Assembly: GCF_021474685.1 (NCBI RefSeq)
Contig: NZ_JAKEIT010000007.1
Span: 1 to 64,000, forward strand
DNA length: 64,000 nt
Direction: 5' to 3'
From: Tetragenococcus halophilus
GTDB taxonomy: Bacteria > Bacillota > Bacilli > Lactobacillales > Enterococcaceae
The notes below the pieces were generated by a model. That model saw only the letters and a program-made list of their open reading frames with translations, was not told the origin of the DNA and searched no databases. Below, one piece after another: positions 19,013 to 27,143 of the stretch. The position numbers were made by a program, and so were the translations under genes. How positions within the stretch are numbered: the first letter of the stretch is position 1; every line of letters begins with the position of its first letter.

Positions 19013-19981
19013 ATGATCAATTTTAAAGTTGTAGCAACTACCGTAACTTTTGGAAAATTTAATAATGCGCCTGTAGAAAGATTAATAAAAGCAGGTTGTG
19101 AAGTAACTACTAATAAAAAAGGGAGACCATTTACTGAAAAAGAAATTATTCAAGAGTCAAAAGGAGCAGACGCATTAATTGTCGGAACTGATAAGATAAC
19201 TAATAATGTAATTAATAATTTGGATAATTCAGTTAAAATAATTGCGAAACATGGCGTCGGTTTTGACTCAATTGATTTAGAAGCTGCTAGAAAAAGAAAT
19301 ATTCTTGTTACAAATGTTCCCGGTGCTAATAGTAATGAAGTTGCAGATTTAGCTATTGGTTTTCTAATTTCATTAGCACGAAATATACCCATTGGAAATA
19401 AAGAGGTGCGTGAAGGTATTTGGAACAAACGGGCTGGAATAAGTATGAAAGGTAAAACGATTGGTGTAGTTGGAACAGGGGCAATTGGCTCGGAAGTTAT
19501 CAAAAGAACTGCAGGTTTTGGTATGAAAGTACTTGCTTACGATTTAGTAGAGAACTCTGAAGTTGTTGACTTAGGAGCTGAATATGTCGATAAAGAAACG
19601 TTATTAAAAGATTCCGATTTTATTACATTACATGTTCCTGATACTTCTGAGACACATCATTTTATTGGAAAGAACGAGTTAGAATTAATGAAGGAGAATG
19701 CCCTTATTGTCAACAGTGCTCGAGCAGGATTAATTGATTATACTGCATTAGATAAAGCTTTAACAGAAGGAAGAATAAAGGGATATGCTACAGATGATTT
19801 TAAGCAAGAACCAACGCCATATTTAAATATATTTGAACATAAAAACGTGGTTGTTACTCCACACATTGGTGCTACTACAATTGATGCCAATTTAACTATG
19901 GGTAATGGAGCTGTTGATTGTGTGTTGGCAATAAAAGATGATAAACGTCCTCCTGAAAAAAATATCAGAAATGGGCTGTAA
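19013..19981 (+). CDS. D-2-hydroxyacid dehydrogenase (SerA-like)
   Basis: A 322-residue NAD-dependent D-2-hydroxyacid dehydrogenase of the phosphoglycerate dehydrogenase group, without the C-terminal ACT domain. The NAD motif GVVGTGAIGSEV is in mid-protein, and the catalytic residues appear as Arg in NSARAG, Glu in FKQEP and His in PHIGATT. In this sugar-acid operon it may reduce or oxidise a 2-keto/2-hydroxy acid such as glycerate/hydroxypyruvate or a sugar acid; that is inference. GAAGGAGA precedes ATG 19013. It is the first structural gene after the attenuator leader and is followed by the next gene after 6 bp. Confidence 0.85.
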   Translation: MINFKVVATTVTFGKFNNAPVERLIKAGCEVTTNKKGRPFTEKEIIQESKGADALIVGTDKITNNVINNLDNSVKIIAKHGVGFDSIDLEAARKRNILVTNVPGANSNEVADLAIGFLISLARNIPIGNKEVREGIWNKRAGISMKGKTIGVVGTGAIGSEVIKRTAGFGMKVLAYDLVENSEVVDLGAEYVDKETLLKDSDFITLHVPDTSETHHFIGKNELELMKENALIVNSARAGLIDYTALDKALTEGRIKGYATDDFKQEPTPYLNIFEHKNVVVTPHIGATTIDANLTMGNGAVDCVLAIKDDKRPPEKNIRNGL

Positions 19982-19987
19982 TTAAAT

Positions 19988-21022
19988 ATGAAATTTGTTA
20001 AAAAAAATCTTGTTGAAATGGAAAGATGCTACACAGTTGAGCCTGTAAATATAGACAATAAAAATGGTTTTGCGTTTGCAAGTGATGGGGAAAGTGGCAA
20101 AGGAATTGCATTTTTAGGAAATAATTTTGAAGAAAAAGAAATAATTTGGGAAAATGCTGGCGGTTGTATGAGTATTAGACAAATACCGGACAAACAAAAC
20201 GAGTTTTTAACTATTCATGAGTTTTACTTAAAAAAATCTCCTAGCCTATCTAAGATTGTATGGCTAAAAAAGATAAATGATACTTGGGTCAAAAAAGATC
20301 TAATCCATTTCCCATTTATTCATAGAATGGATATTGTAGAAGTAGATAATGTTAAGTTCGTTGTTTTTGCGACGATTTCTCTTTTTAAAAAGAATAAAGA
20401 GGATTGGGAACTGCCGGGCGCTGTTTATGCATTTGAACTTCCTAAAGATTACTCAGAGAGTTTTTATATTAATCCAAAATTAGTTTTTGAAGGTTTATAT
20501 AAAAATCACGGCTATTTTAATAATGGTAAGGGACAACTATATTTTTCCGGTGCCCAAGGCGTGGTTGAACTAGATTTAATTGATTCTCATATAGAAAATT
20601 GGAAAATATCTACTATTTATAATGAACCAACCAGTGATGTGCTCCTGTATGATTTGGATAAAGATGGTAAAAAGGAGTTAGTTAAAATCGATGATTTTCA
20701 TGGTAATACTGTGAGGATTCTCAAAAAAAATAAAAAAAATGAATATGAAGAACAATATATTTATTCTAATGGAGCTGAAATCATTCATGGTTTATCAGTA
20801 ATAGAGATTGAGGAAACCCCAGTAGTAATAGTAAGTGTTCGCAAAGGCACTGCTGAATTAATAGCTATACAATTTGTGGATGGTGAGTATGAAAAAGAAG
20901 TAATTGATTCGGGCTTCGGACCAATTAATGTTTCTACAGCAAATTTTGAAGATAAGATTTACATTGGTGTAGCAAACCATACAACAGATAAAGCCTCTAT
21001 TTATAAATTAATTGATAATTAG
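19988..21022 (+). CDS. Beta-propeller-like protein with FG-GAP/VCBS-type repeat
   Basis: A 344-residue protein that I do not recognise as a named enzyme. It has repeated short beta-strand blocks. One calcium-loop-like motif, LLYDLDKDGKKELVKIDD, has the DxDxDG form of FG-GAP/VCBS repeats. Some carbohydrate-active proteins (for example aldos-2-ulose dehydratase) carry a similar propeller. There is no signal peptide or membrane segment, so it should act in the cytoplasm. Placement between a hydroxyacid dehydrogenase and a TIM-barrel isomerase in a PTS operon suggests a role as a sugar(-phosphate) isomerase, lyase or epimerase. Function unknown. Confidence 0.6.
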   Translation: MKFVKKNLVEMERCYTVEPVNIDNKNGFAFASDGESGKGIAFLGNNFEEKEIIWENAGGCMSIRQIPDKQNEFLTIHEFYLKKSPSLSKIVWLKKINDTWVKKDLIHFPFIHRMDIVEVDNVKFVVFATISLFKKNKEDWELPGAVYAFELPKDYSESFYINPKLVFEGLYKNHGYFNNGKGQLYFSGAQGVVELDLIDSHIENWKISTIYNEPTSDVLLYDLDKDGKKELVKIDDFHGNTVRILKKNKKNEYEEQYIYSNGAEIIHGLSVIEIEETPVVIVSVRKGTAELIAIQFVDGEYEKEVIDSGFGPINVSTANFEDKIYIGVANHTTDKASIYKLIDN

Positions 21023-21077
21023 GTTTCTGTATCTATCTTTTTAGAAGGAGAGCATAACAAATCAAAAGGAGAGTGTA

Positions 21078-21983
21078 ATGTTGCTTATCCCATCTATACT
21101 ATTTAACAATATTTTTGACCCTGTTTCTAAAGATGAAGCAGAAATAATGAAGTACTATAGAGGCCTATATAGTACTTATGAATACGAATCTTTAGAGACA
21201 AGACTGATATTTGATAAAGAGATCAGAAAAGAATTTGCTAAATTTGTAAGCGAAAATAAAATCAGTGTAACTATCTGGTCAACTAGTAATTTAAATAATA
21301 AAAAATTATACCTAGCTGACCCAGATGAGGAAAAACGACAAGAAGCTGTTGAATATATGAAAGAGCTCATTGATTTATCGGTTGAAGCAAATGCGGAATT
21401 TATTGGTTTTACTAGTGGTAAGAAATTATTACCAGATTCAGAAATGGAACAACAGACACAAAATTTTGAGAAATCAGTTGTAGAGCTAATTGATTACGTT
21501 GAGCAGTATGAACAAATTGAGCTTATGTTAGAACCTTTGGATATAGAGGCAGATAAGAAATTCGTTGTTGGGAGTACAGATTACGTAGTAGATTTTTTTG
21601 AAAGATTAAAGGGCCAGAATAAATTAAAAAAAATATCAGTATGTATTGATACTGCACACATTGTTTTGAATAATGAAAGCGTTACTAAAAGTATGAAAAA
21701 ATTAAGTAAATACTCACAAAGAATTCACTTAGCCAATGTTGTTTTAGATAGAGAAAATGAACTATTTGGAGATAAGCATATTCGAATGGGTTCGCCAGGA
21801 TTTTTGACTCAAGAAGTAGCTACTAAGTTATTAAACGAAGCAGCTAATTTAAAATTTAGATCTAAAAAAGTATATGTGGCCATTGAAGTCCGAGGAAAGG
21901 AACAAGCTAATTTGTTTAAATTAGAAGAAGGAAATCGAGAGTTCTTACTTCGATCCTTAGCAAAAAATAATATAGATAAATGA
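21078..21983 (+). CDS. TIM-barrel sugar phosphate isomerase/epimerase
   Basis: A 301-residue protein of the AP-endonuclease-2-like (xylose isomerase-like) TIM-barrel superfamily. Likely metal ligands are the Glu of LMLEPLD, the Asp and His of CIDTAH, the His of RIHLAN and the Glu of AIEVRG, arranged in the usual order. Such enzymes epimerise or isomerise keto sugars or their phosphates using Mn or Mg. AAAAGGAG precedes ATG 21078. It overlaps the upstream open extension of the IIB gene but not its likely start. It presumably prepares the imported sugar for the dehydratase. Confidence 0.78.
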   Translation: MLLIPSILFNNIFDPVSKDEAEIMKYYRGLYSTYEYESLETRLIFDKEIRKEFAKFVSENKISVTIWSTSNLNNKKLYLADPDEEKRQEAVEYMKELIDLSVEANAEFIGFTSGKKLLPDSEMEQQTQNFEKSVVELIDYVEQYEQIELMLEPLDIEADKKFVVGSTDYVVDFFERLKGQNKLKKISVCIDTAHIVLNNESVTKSMKKLSKYSQRIHLANVVLDRENELFGDKHIRMGSPGFLTQEVATKLLNEAANLKFRSKKVYVAIEVRGKEQANLFKLEEGNREFLLRSLAKNNIDK

Positions 21984-22000
21984 CATATGGAGGGGAAAAT

Positions 22001-22300
22001 ATGGTAAAAAGATTAGAAATCCTAGTAGTTTGCGGAAATGGGGCAGTAACCTCAACCGTTGTATTAAATAAAATAAAAGATGGATTGCAAAAAGAAGGGA
22101 TCCAAACAAAGATTACGCAAAAACGTGTAGCAGAAGGAGCGCAAGCGTTAGAATCAAATAAATTTGACCTAGCAGTCTCAACGGCAGGACAAAACTTTGC
22201 AAAAGATTCCGAAACACCTGTTTTAAATGGCGTGCCATTCTTAACAGGAGTAGGACAGGACTCTGTAATTTCTCAAATTATAGAACTAGCTAATAAATAA
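22001..22300 (+). CDS. PTS galactitol-type IIB component
   Basis: A 99-residue cytoplasmic IIB subunit. Phosphorylated Cys11 sits in VVCGNGAVTST, the galactitol/ascorbate-type loop. It passes phosphate from IIA to the sugar bound by IIC. The start is ATG 22001 after GGAGGGG; seven in-frame codons upstream overlap the previous gene and lack a site. IIC follows after 23 bp, and IIA after that. Confidence 0.9.
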   Translation: MVKRLEILVVCGNGAVTSTVVLNKIKDGLQKEGIQTKITQKRVAEGAQALESNKFDLAVSTAGQNFAKDSETPVLNGVPFLTGVGQDSVISQIIELANK

Positions 22301-22323
22301 AATAAAAACTTAGGAGGACAGTA

Positions 22324-23712
22324 ATGGGTTATTTTATGGATATATTTGAACAGATTATGGGAACATTTGGCGCAGCAATTGTCCTGCCAATTTTCCTCTT
22401 TATAGTTGAACTTTTGCTCAAAATTAAACCAGGTCAAGCATTTAAATCAGCTATTTACATTGGTATAGGATTAAATGGATTAATTTCAATATTAAACCCA
22501 TACTTTTTAAATGCTATGGGCGATGCCCTTACTGAAATGATAACCACACAAGGGGTACAACTTCCTTATATTGATACAGGGTGGGGTGTACTATCCGCTT
22601 TAGCCTATTCCACAACAATTGGTGCAGCAATTATTCCAGTAGGTTTAATCGTAAATTTCATATTGATTCGATTCAATCTTACTGACACACTTGACATCGA
22701 TATTTGGAATTACTGGCAGTGGGCATTTGTCGGTACATTAATTTTTTATCAAACAGGAAATTATCTAATGGGGGTAACTGTTGCGGTTTTAATGGAGCTT
22801 ATTTGTATAGCTTTAGCAGATTTCGCAGCGCCAAGGATGCAAGAATTCTTTGATTTACCAGGTATTTCGTTTCCACATGGGTCAATGATTAGTGGTACGC
22901 TTATAGCTATGATTTTGAGGTGGCCTTTAGAAAAATTAGGTATATTTAAGATTAAACTAAATTCTGAATCAATTCAAAGACGCTTTGGAGTTTTTGGCGA
23001 TTCCGTAGTCGTAGGTTTTTTTATTGCATGTGTTATTGGTCTAATCGCTTATGCCGGTATGTATGGGACGATGGAAACTTGGTCAAACATTTTGACGATG
23101 GGAATCGCAACAGGGTCTTTCATTTATTTATATCCTAAAGCAACGGGGGCTCTTTTAGAAGGTTTTAACGTATTGAATGAACGCGCTCGGGAAATAATTT
23201 CAGCAAAAGGTGGAGATAGAGATCTGGATTTTGGTATGGATGCAGCTTTAGCAATTGGACATCCAGACACAATCACTACGGGTTTGCTTTCAATGATAAT
23301 TACTGTTGCAATGATTTTTTTCCTTCCCGGTAATGAATTTCTAATGTTAGGAGATTTGGGAGTGACCCCGTTTTTCTTAGCTGCAGGTACCGTTGCAATT
23401 ATGAACGGGAATCTTATTGCTTCATTGATCACTAACACTGTCTCACTTGCACTCACTTTTTATTTTTCAACTTGGATATCACCAGTCTTTAATGGGATAG
23501 CGCGTCAAATTGGAGGAATTGATGTTGAAGCAGGTTCTGCATTAGTAGGAGCTGATATGAGACCAGTTGCAGGGATAGCCTATTATTTAGGACAAAATTG
23601 GATTTTAATTATAGTATCAATTGTTGTTATATTGGTACTTATGAAATACGTACGAAATAATAATAAAATTCGCGGAATATTAACTGGACATAATTTTTCT
23701 GAAGAACAGTAG
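22324..23712 (+). CDS. PTS galactitol-type IIC membrane component
   Basis: A 462-residue polytopic permease of the galactitol (GatC) family, with about ten to twelve hydrophobic segments. Recognisable stretches are GLNGLISILNPYFLNAMG, TIGAAIIPVGLIVNF and MDAALAIGHPDTITTGLL. It transports the substrate while IIB phosphorylates it. TAGGAGG precedes ATG 22324. Sugar specificity cannot be told from sequence; GatC relatives carry galactitol and other polyols or sugar acids, and the neighbouring galactonate-type dehydratase hints at a sugar acid. Confidence 0.9.
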   Translation: MGYFMDIFEQIMGTFGAAIVLPIFLFIVELLLKIKPGQAFKSAIYIGIGLNGLISILNPYFLNAMGDALTEMITTQGVQLPYIDTGWGVLSALAYSTTIGAAIIPVGLIVNFILIRFNLTDTLDIDIWNYWQWAFVGTLIFYQTGNYLMGVTVAVLMELICIALADFAAPRMQEFFDLPGISFPHGSMISGTLIAMILRWPLEKLGIFKIKLNSESIQRRFGVFGDSVVVGFFIACVIGLIAYAGMYGTMETWSNILTMGIATGSFIYLYPKATGALLEGFNVLNERAREIISAKGGDRDLDFGMDAALAIGHPDTITTGLLSMIITVAMIFFLPGNEFLMLGDLGVTPFFLAAGTVAIMNGNLIASLITNTVSLALTFYFSTWISPVFNGIARQIGGIDVEAGSALVGADMRPVAGIAYYLGQNWILIIVSIVVILVLMKYVRNNNKIRGILTGHNFSEEQ

Positions 23713-23733
23713 AAAATAATACAAGGAGTGCAT

Positions 23734-24204
23734 ATGAATATACTGAATGACTACATGAATAAAGATTTAATATTTTTAGATTTAAAAATTAATGAACAAG
23801 AAAATTTATTAGAATACATGGCAAAAGAACTAAATCGTGCTGGAAATGTGAATGAGGAATTTATTGAAAAAGTTATAGAAAGAGAGCAAGAATTTCCAAC
23901 GGGGTTACAACTTGAAAACGCCGGTGTGGCTATACCTCATTCGGATATAGAATATGTGAATCACCCTGCCGTTGCAATAGCAGTGCTCAAAGAACCTGTA
24001 GATTTTTGTAGTATGGAAAATAGCGAAAAAACTGTCTCCGTCAATACAGTGTTTATGTTAGCGATTAATGATGGAAATAAGCAATTAGAATTACTCCAAG
24101 AAATAATGAGATTAATCCAATCAAATACAACGATACAAAATATCATTGAAGCAGGGACAAAAGAAGAAATATTGAATGTGATAAATTACCTGAATGATTT
24201 ATAA
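23734..24204 (+). CDS. PTS IIA component (fructose/mannitol type)
   Basis: A 156-residue IIA domain protein. Phosphorylated His69 lies in NAGVAIPHSD. It takes phosphate from HPr and hands it to the IIB Cys. The start is ATG 23734, five nt after AAGGAG; a GTG two codons earlier overlaps the site. Third PTS gene of the operon. Confidence 0.88.
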   Translation: MNILNDYMNKDLIFLDLKINEQENLLEYMAKELNRAGNVNEEFIEKVIEREQEFPTGLQLENAGVAIPHSDIEYVNHPAVAIAVLKEPVDFCSMENSEKTVSVNTVFMLAINDGNKQLELLQEIMRLIQSNTTIQNIIEAGTKEEILNVINYLNDL

Positions 24205-24249
24205 AAATTTGTGGATAACACGTTTGGCCAATTAAAGGAGGTATATTTT

Positions 24250-25398
24250 TTGAAAATTATTGACTATAAAATTTATGCGGTTAAACCTCGTTGGGTTTTT
24301 CTAAAACTTAAAACAGAAGATGGTTTAGAAGGTTGGGGCGAGCTTGTATCTGGAACAAGAACTGAAACAGTTATCCAAGGCGCTAAAGAAATGTGTAAAC
24401 GAATTTTAGGAAAAGACTCAAATGATATCGAAAGGATTTGGCAGCGTTTATATAGGCATTTCTTTAGAGGCGGCCCGATTTCTATGACAATTATTTCAGG
24501 AATTGAAATCGCATTATGGGATATTAAGGGGAAAAGATTAGGGGTTCCCATTTACGAATTGTTGGGTGGAAAAGTACGTGACTCATTAAAAGTTTATTCA
24601 TGGATTGGTGGAGATCGACCTGACAATATTTTGAAAGAAGCAAAAATAAAATACGAATTGGGATTCAGTGCAATTAAAATGAACGGCACGGAAGAACTTC
24701 ATTATATCGATACTTATAAAAAAATTGATGAGTTGCTAGAAAGAGTAGGCCTACTACGTAATTATTTCGGAAATGACTTGGATATTGCAGTGGATTTTCA
24801 CGGAAGAGTCCATAAGCCAATGGCTAAAGTGTTAATGAGAGAATTACAGTCTTATCGGTTAATGTTTATTGAAGAACCTGTATTACCAGAACATAATGAA
24901 GCTTTAGAAAATTTGCATCAATTTGCTCGTATGCCTATTGCGACAGGAGAAAGACTTTATACAAGATGGGCATTCAAGGACATTGTTAGTAAAGGAGTGG
25001 CAGATATTATCCAGCCTGATGTCATTTTAACAGGTGGAATATTAGAAACAAGAAAAATAGCAGCAATGGCTGAAGCTTATGATCTTGCTGTTGCTCCTCA
25101 TGCTCCATATGGTCCGATTGCACTTGCAGCAACTTTTCAATTGGATGCCTGCACCACTAATGTATTCATTCAAGAGCAGAGTCTAAACATTCATTATAAT
25201 AAAGGTGAAATAGATCTTTTAGATTTTGTTAAAAACAAAGAAATTTTCAATTTTAAGGATGGTTTTGCTGAGGTACCAAAATTGCCAGGGTTAGGTTTAG
25301 AATTAGATGAGGATTTAATTCATGATGTTAGTAAAGAACCTTTAAATTGGACAAATCCTTGGTGGAAAAACTACGATGGTACAATTGCTGAATGGTAA
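24250..25398 (+). CDS. Enolase-superfamily dehydratase, D-galactonate dehydratase type
   Basis: From TTG 24250 (after AAAGGAGG) the protein is 382 residues, the same length as E. coli DgoD. The expected residues all appear one position earlier than in DgoD: metal ligands Asp182, Glu208 and Glu234, and catalytic His184 and His284. The C-terminal NPWWKNYDG block also fits. DgoD turns D-galactonate into 2-keto-3-deoxygalactonate in the cytoplasm. Here a PTS should deliver a phosphorylated substrate and no KDGal kinase gene is near, so the true substrate may be a phosphorylated or otherwise different sugar acid. A longer frame starting at 24211 lacks a site. Confidence 0.85.
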   Translation: MKIIDYKIYAVKPRWVFLKLKTEDGLEGWGELVSGTRTETVIQGAKEMCKRILGKDSNDIERIWQRLYRHFFRGGPISMTIISGIEIALWDIKGKRLGVPIYELLGGKVRDSLKVYSWIGGDRPDNILKEAKIKYELGFSAIKMNGTEELHYIDTYKKIDELLERVGLLRNYFGNDLDIAVDFHGRVHKPMAKVLMRELQSYRLMFIEEPVLPEHNEALENLHQFARMPIATGERLYTRWAFKDIVSKGVADIIQPDVILTGGILETRKIAAMAEAYDLAVAPHAPYGPIALAATFQLDACTTNVFIQEQSLNIHYNKGEIDLLDFVKNKEIFNFKDGFAEVPKLPGLGLELDEDLIHDVSKEPLNWTNPWWKNYDGTIAEW

Positions 25399-25478
25399 AC
25401 TATCGTGAAATGAAATTAACTTGGTTCGTTACAGGAATTTCTAAGAGATACCTAATATAAAGATAAGGAGCTAGTAAA

Positions 25479-26111
25479 ATGAATGACCAAGAAGTCATCT
25501 CAGTAATAAAAAAAGAAAAAGTATGTTCAATAATCCGGGGAGTAGAAGAAGAAAAAATTGATAAAGTTGCTCAAGCCTTAATTAAAGGTGGAATTAAAGT
25601 TGTTGAAGTAACGTATAATACAAATGGAGCTAGCAATATGATAACTTATCTATCAGAAAATTATAGCAAAAACTTTTTGATAGGAGCGGGAACAGTTTTA
25701 GATACTGAAACTGCTAAAATGGCAATAGATGCGGGTGCCAAATTTGTTTTGGCTCCTACGCTGAATGTTGAAGTTGTTAAGCTGTGTTTAAGATATAACG
25801 TACTCCCTGTTCCTGGAGTGGCAACAGCCACAGAAGCGCTAACTGCTTGGGGAAATGGTGCCAGGATGATTAAAGTATTTCCTGCTGGCGTTTTAGGAGC
25901 AAATTACATTAAACAATTAAAAGGGCCGTTATCACAATTATCTATTATGGCAGTTGGAGCGATTAACAAAGACAATATCAGAGAAATGTTTGACGCAGGA
26001 GCTATAAGCGTGGGGGTAGGCAGCGAAATAGTTGATAAAAATAGTATAATGAATGACGATTTTGAAAATATTATAGAAAAAGCGAAGAGTATAAAAAACC
26101 AAATAAAATGA
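25479..26111 (+). CDS. KDPG/KDPGal-type aldolase
   Basis: A 210-residue class I aldolase of the Eda/DgoA family, which splits 2-keto-3-deoxy-6-phospho-sugar acids into pyruvate and glyceraldehyde 3-phosphate. Schiff-base Lys132 lies in RMIKVFPAG and general base Glu43 in KVVEVTYNT; VPGVATATEA is the phosphate/substrate loop. It is the last gene of the sugar-acid operon, 80 bp after the dehydratase. Dehydratase plus aldolase make an Entner-Doudoroff-like ending for the imported sugar. Confidence 0.92.
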   Translation: MNDQEVISVIKKEKVCSIIRGVEEEKIDKVAQALIKGGIKVVEVTYNTNGASNMITYLSENYSKNFLIGAGTVLDTETAKMAIDAGAKFVLAPTLNVEVVKLCLRYNVLPVPGVATATEALTAWGNGARMIKVFPAGVLGANYIKQLKGPLSQLSIMAVGAINKDNIREMFDAGAISVGVGSEIVDKNSIMNDDFENIIEKAKSIKNQIK

Positions 26112-26130
26112 AGTTTAGTAGCTTATTAGA

Positions 26131-26272
26131 AGGGGCTGGGACAAAACTAGCATTAAGTGAAGAAACAACCTTGAAGTAAAAATAAGAACTGCATCATAGT
26201 AGGATTCTTTCATCTCATTATGATGCAGTTCTTGTATTTATAGCCAGAATTATTGTTTTTGTCCCAGCCTCT
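26131..26272. repeat. Nested inverted repeat (GGCTGGGACAAAA element)
   Basis: The outer arms are AGGGGCTGGGACAAAA (26131-26146) and TTTTGTCCCAGCCTCT (26257-26272), with one mismatched pair. Inside lies a second, perfect 15-bp stem, AAGAACTGCATCATA (26184-26198) with TATGATGCAGTTCTT (26219-26233). It begins 20 bp after the aldolase stop, so it may act as an operon end. Neither stem has a good U-run. From memory, CTGGGACA-type intergenic repeats are common in enterococci and staphylococci. Confidence 0.8.
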
Positions 26273-26660
26273 TGAAGAATAAAAAGTTCGAACTATTGAT
26301 AGTTCGCTTGTGCAATGTTGAAAATTAATATTGCAAATGCACGCGGAAGACAAAGTAGCGAATTTTAGCAAATATAATTTGAGCATTTTTAACTATAGTA
26401 CCCGACGCAAACTCAGGCATGGCAATAGGAACATAGTAAACGAACCAGTGGTTACTTGAAAGAGGCTGACCAGCTCAATAACGTCTCCTATGTTTATAAA
26501 TGGGTCACGGTCGTTGCTTTATATTACCAGTTATCGTTCACTCACAATTTGCAAACCAATGTGTTGTCAAGAAAATTTAAGGAAGGAAGTAATCTTAGAC
26601 GCTCGAAAAAATGATTTGATCGGAAACAGTTGTGTATTTGGTTTAATAAAAGTGTTTTAA
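26273..26660. other. Unassigned non-coding or decayed stretch
   Basis: No intact gene is seen. Two hairpins follow in succession: GAACTATTGATAGTTC (26290-26305) and a TGCAAT...ATTGCA stem (about 26311-26337). Short open stretches occur in both orientations around 26340-26480 (for example minus-strand residues NHWFVYYVPIAMPEF), none with a start, stop and ribosome binding site together. It could be a structured RNA, a relic gene, or both. Confidence 0.3.
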
Positions 26661-27143
26661 TTACTCACTTTTACACATAAACGCTAAAAATAAAATAACA
26701 TAATCATTAAGCAATTTCGGATTATACCCAGTGTATTTACATATTTTGTTTAATTTATATTGCAATGAATTTTTTGTTTATAAATAATTTTTTAGCCGAT
26801 TTGGACAAACTTTTATTCATTTCTCCGTAAGTAAATAAAATCCTTTTAAGCTCTTGGTATTCTGAAACAGGTATATTATAGAGTATTTTCTTGTTGAATG
26901 TCGTTTTTGTTCTGTTAGATAAGCTTGATAGTAAAATACCAATGTCCATATCATTATATTCAAATATTAGATGCTTAAAATATAGAAGATTCCAATTTAG
27001 GGTTTTAAAGGCAAAATGAAACGAATCTTTAGCTTCTTCTTCAGAATGACTAATGGGGCCAATCCCAAAACAAAATGGAACACCAATGGTCTGAGTAATT
27101 TTATTAGCCAGTGTTTCTATGGTTTGTTTTATTATTTTATAAT
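26661..27143 (-). pseudogene. CdaR/PucR-type regulator remnant
   Basis: Read on the minus strand from the IS boundary, the frame shows GVPFCFGIGPISHSEEEAKD and a YNDMDIGILLSSL segment, typical of the middle domain of sugar-diacid regulators (CdaR). At an A-run near 26770 the frame breaks. In the shifted frame the family's C-terminal helix-turn-helix end continues (NSLQYKLNKI, TGYNPKLLNDYV), ending at the stop at 26661-26663. The N-terminal half is missing at the insertion sequence. CdaR normally controls glycerate/sugar-diacid genes, which fits the glycerate kinase gene on the other side of the IS. Confidence 0.75.
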
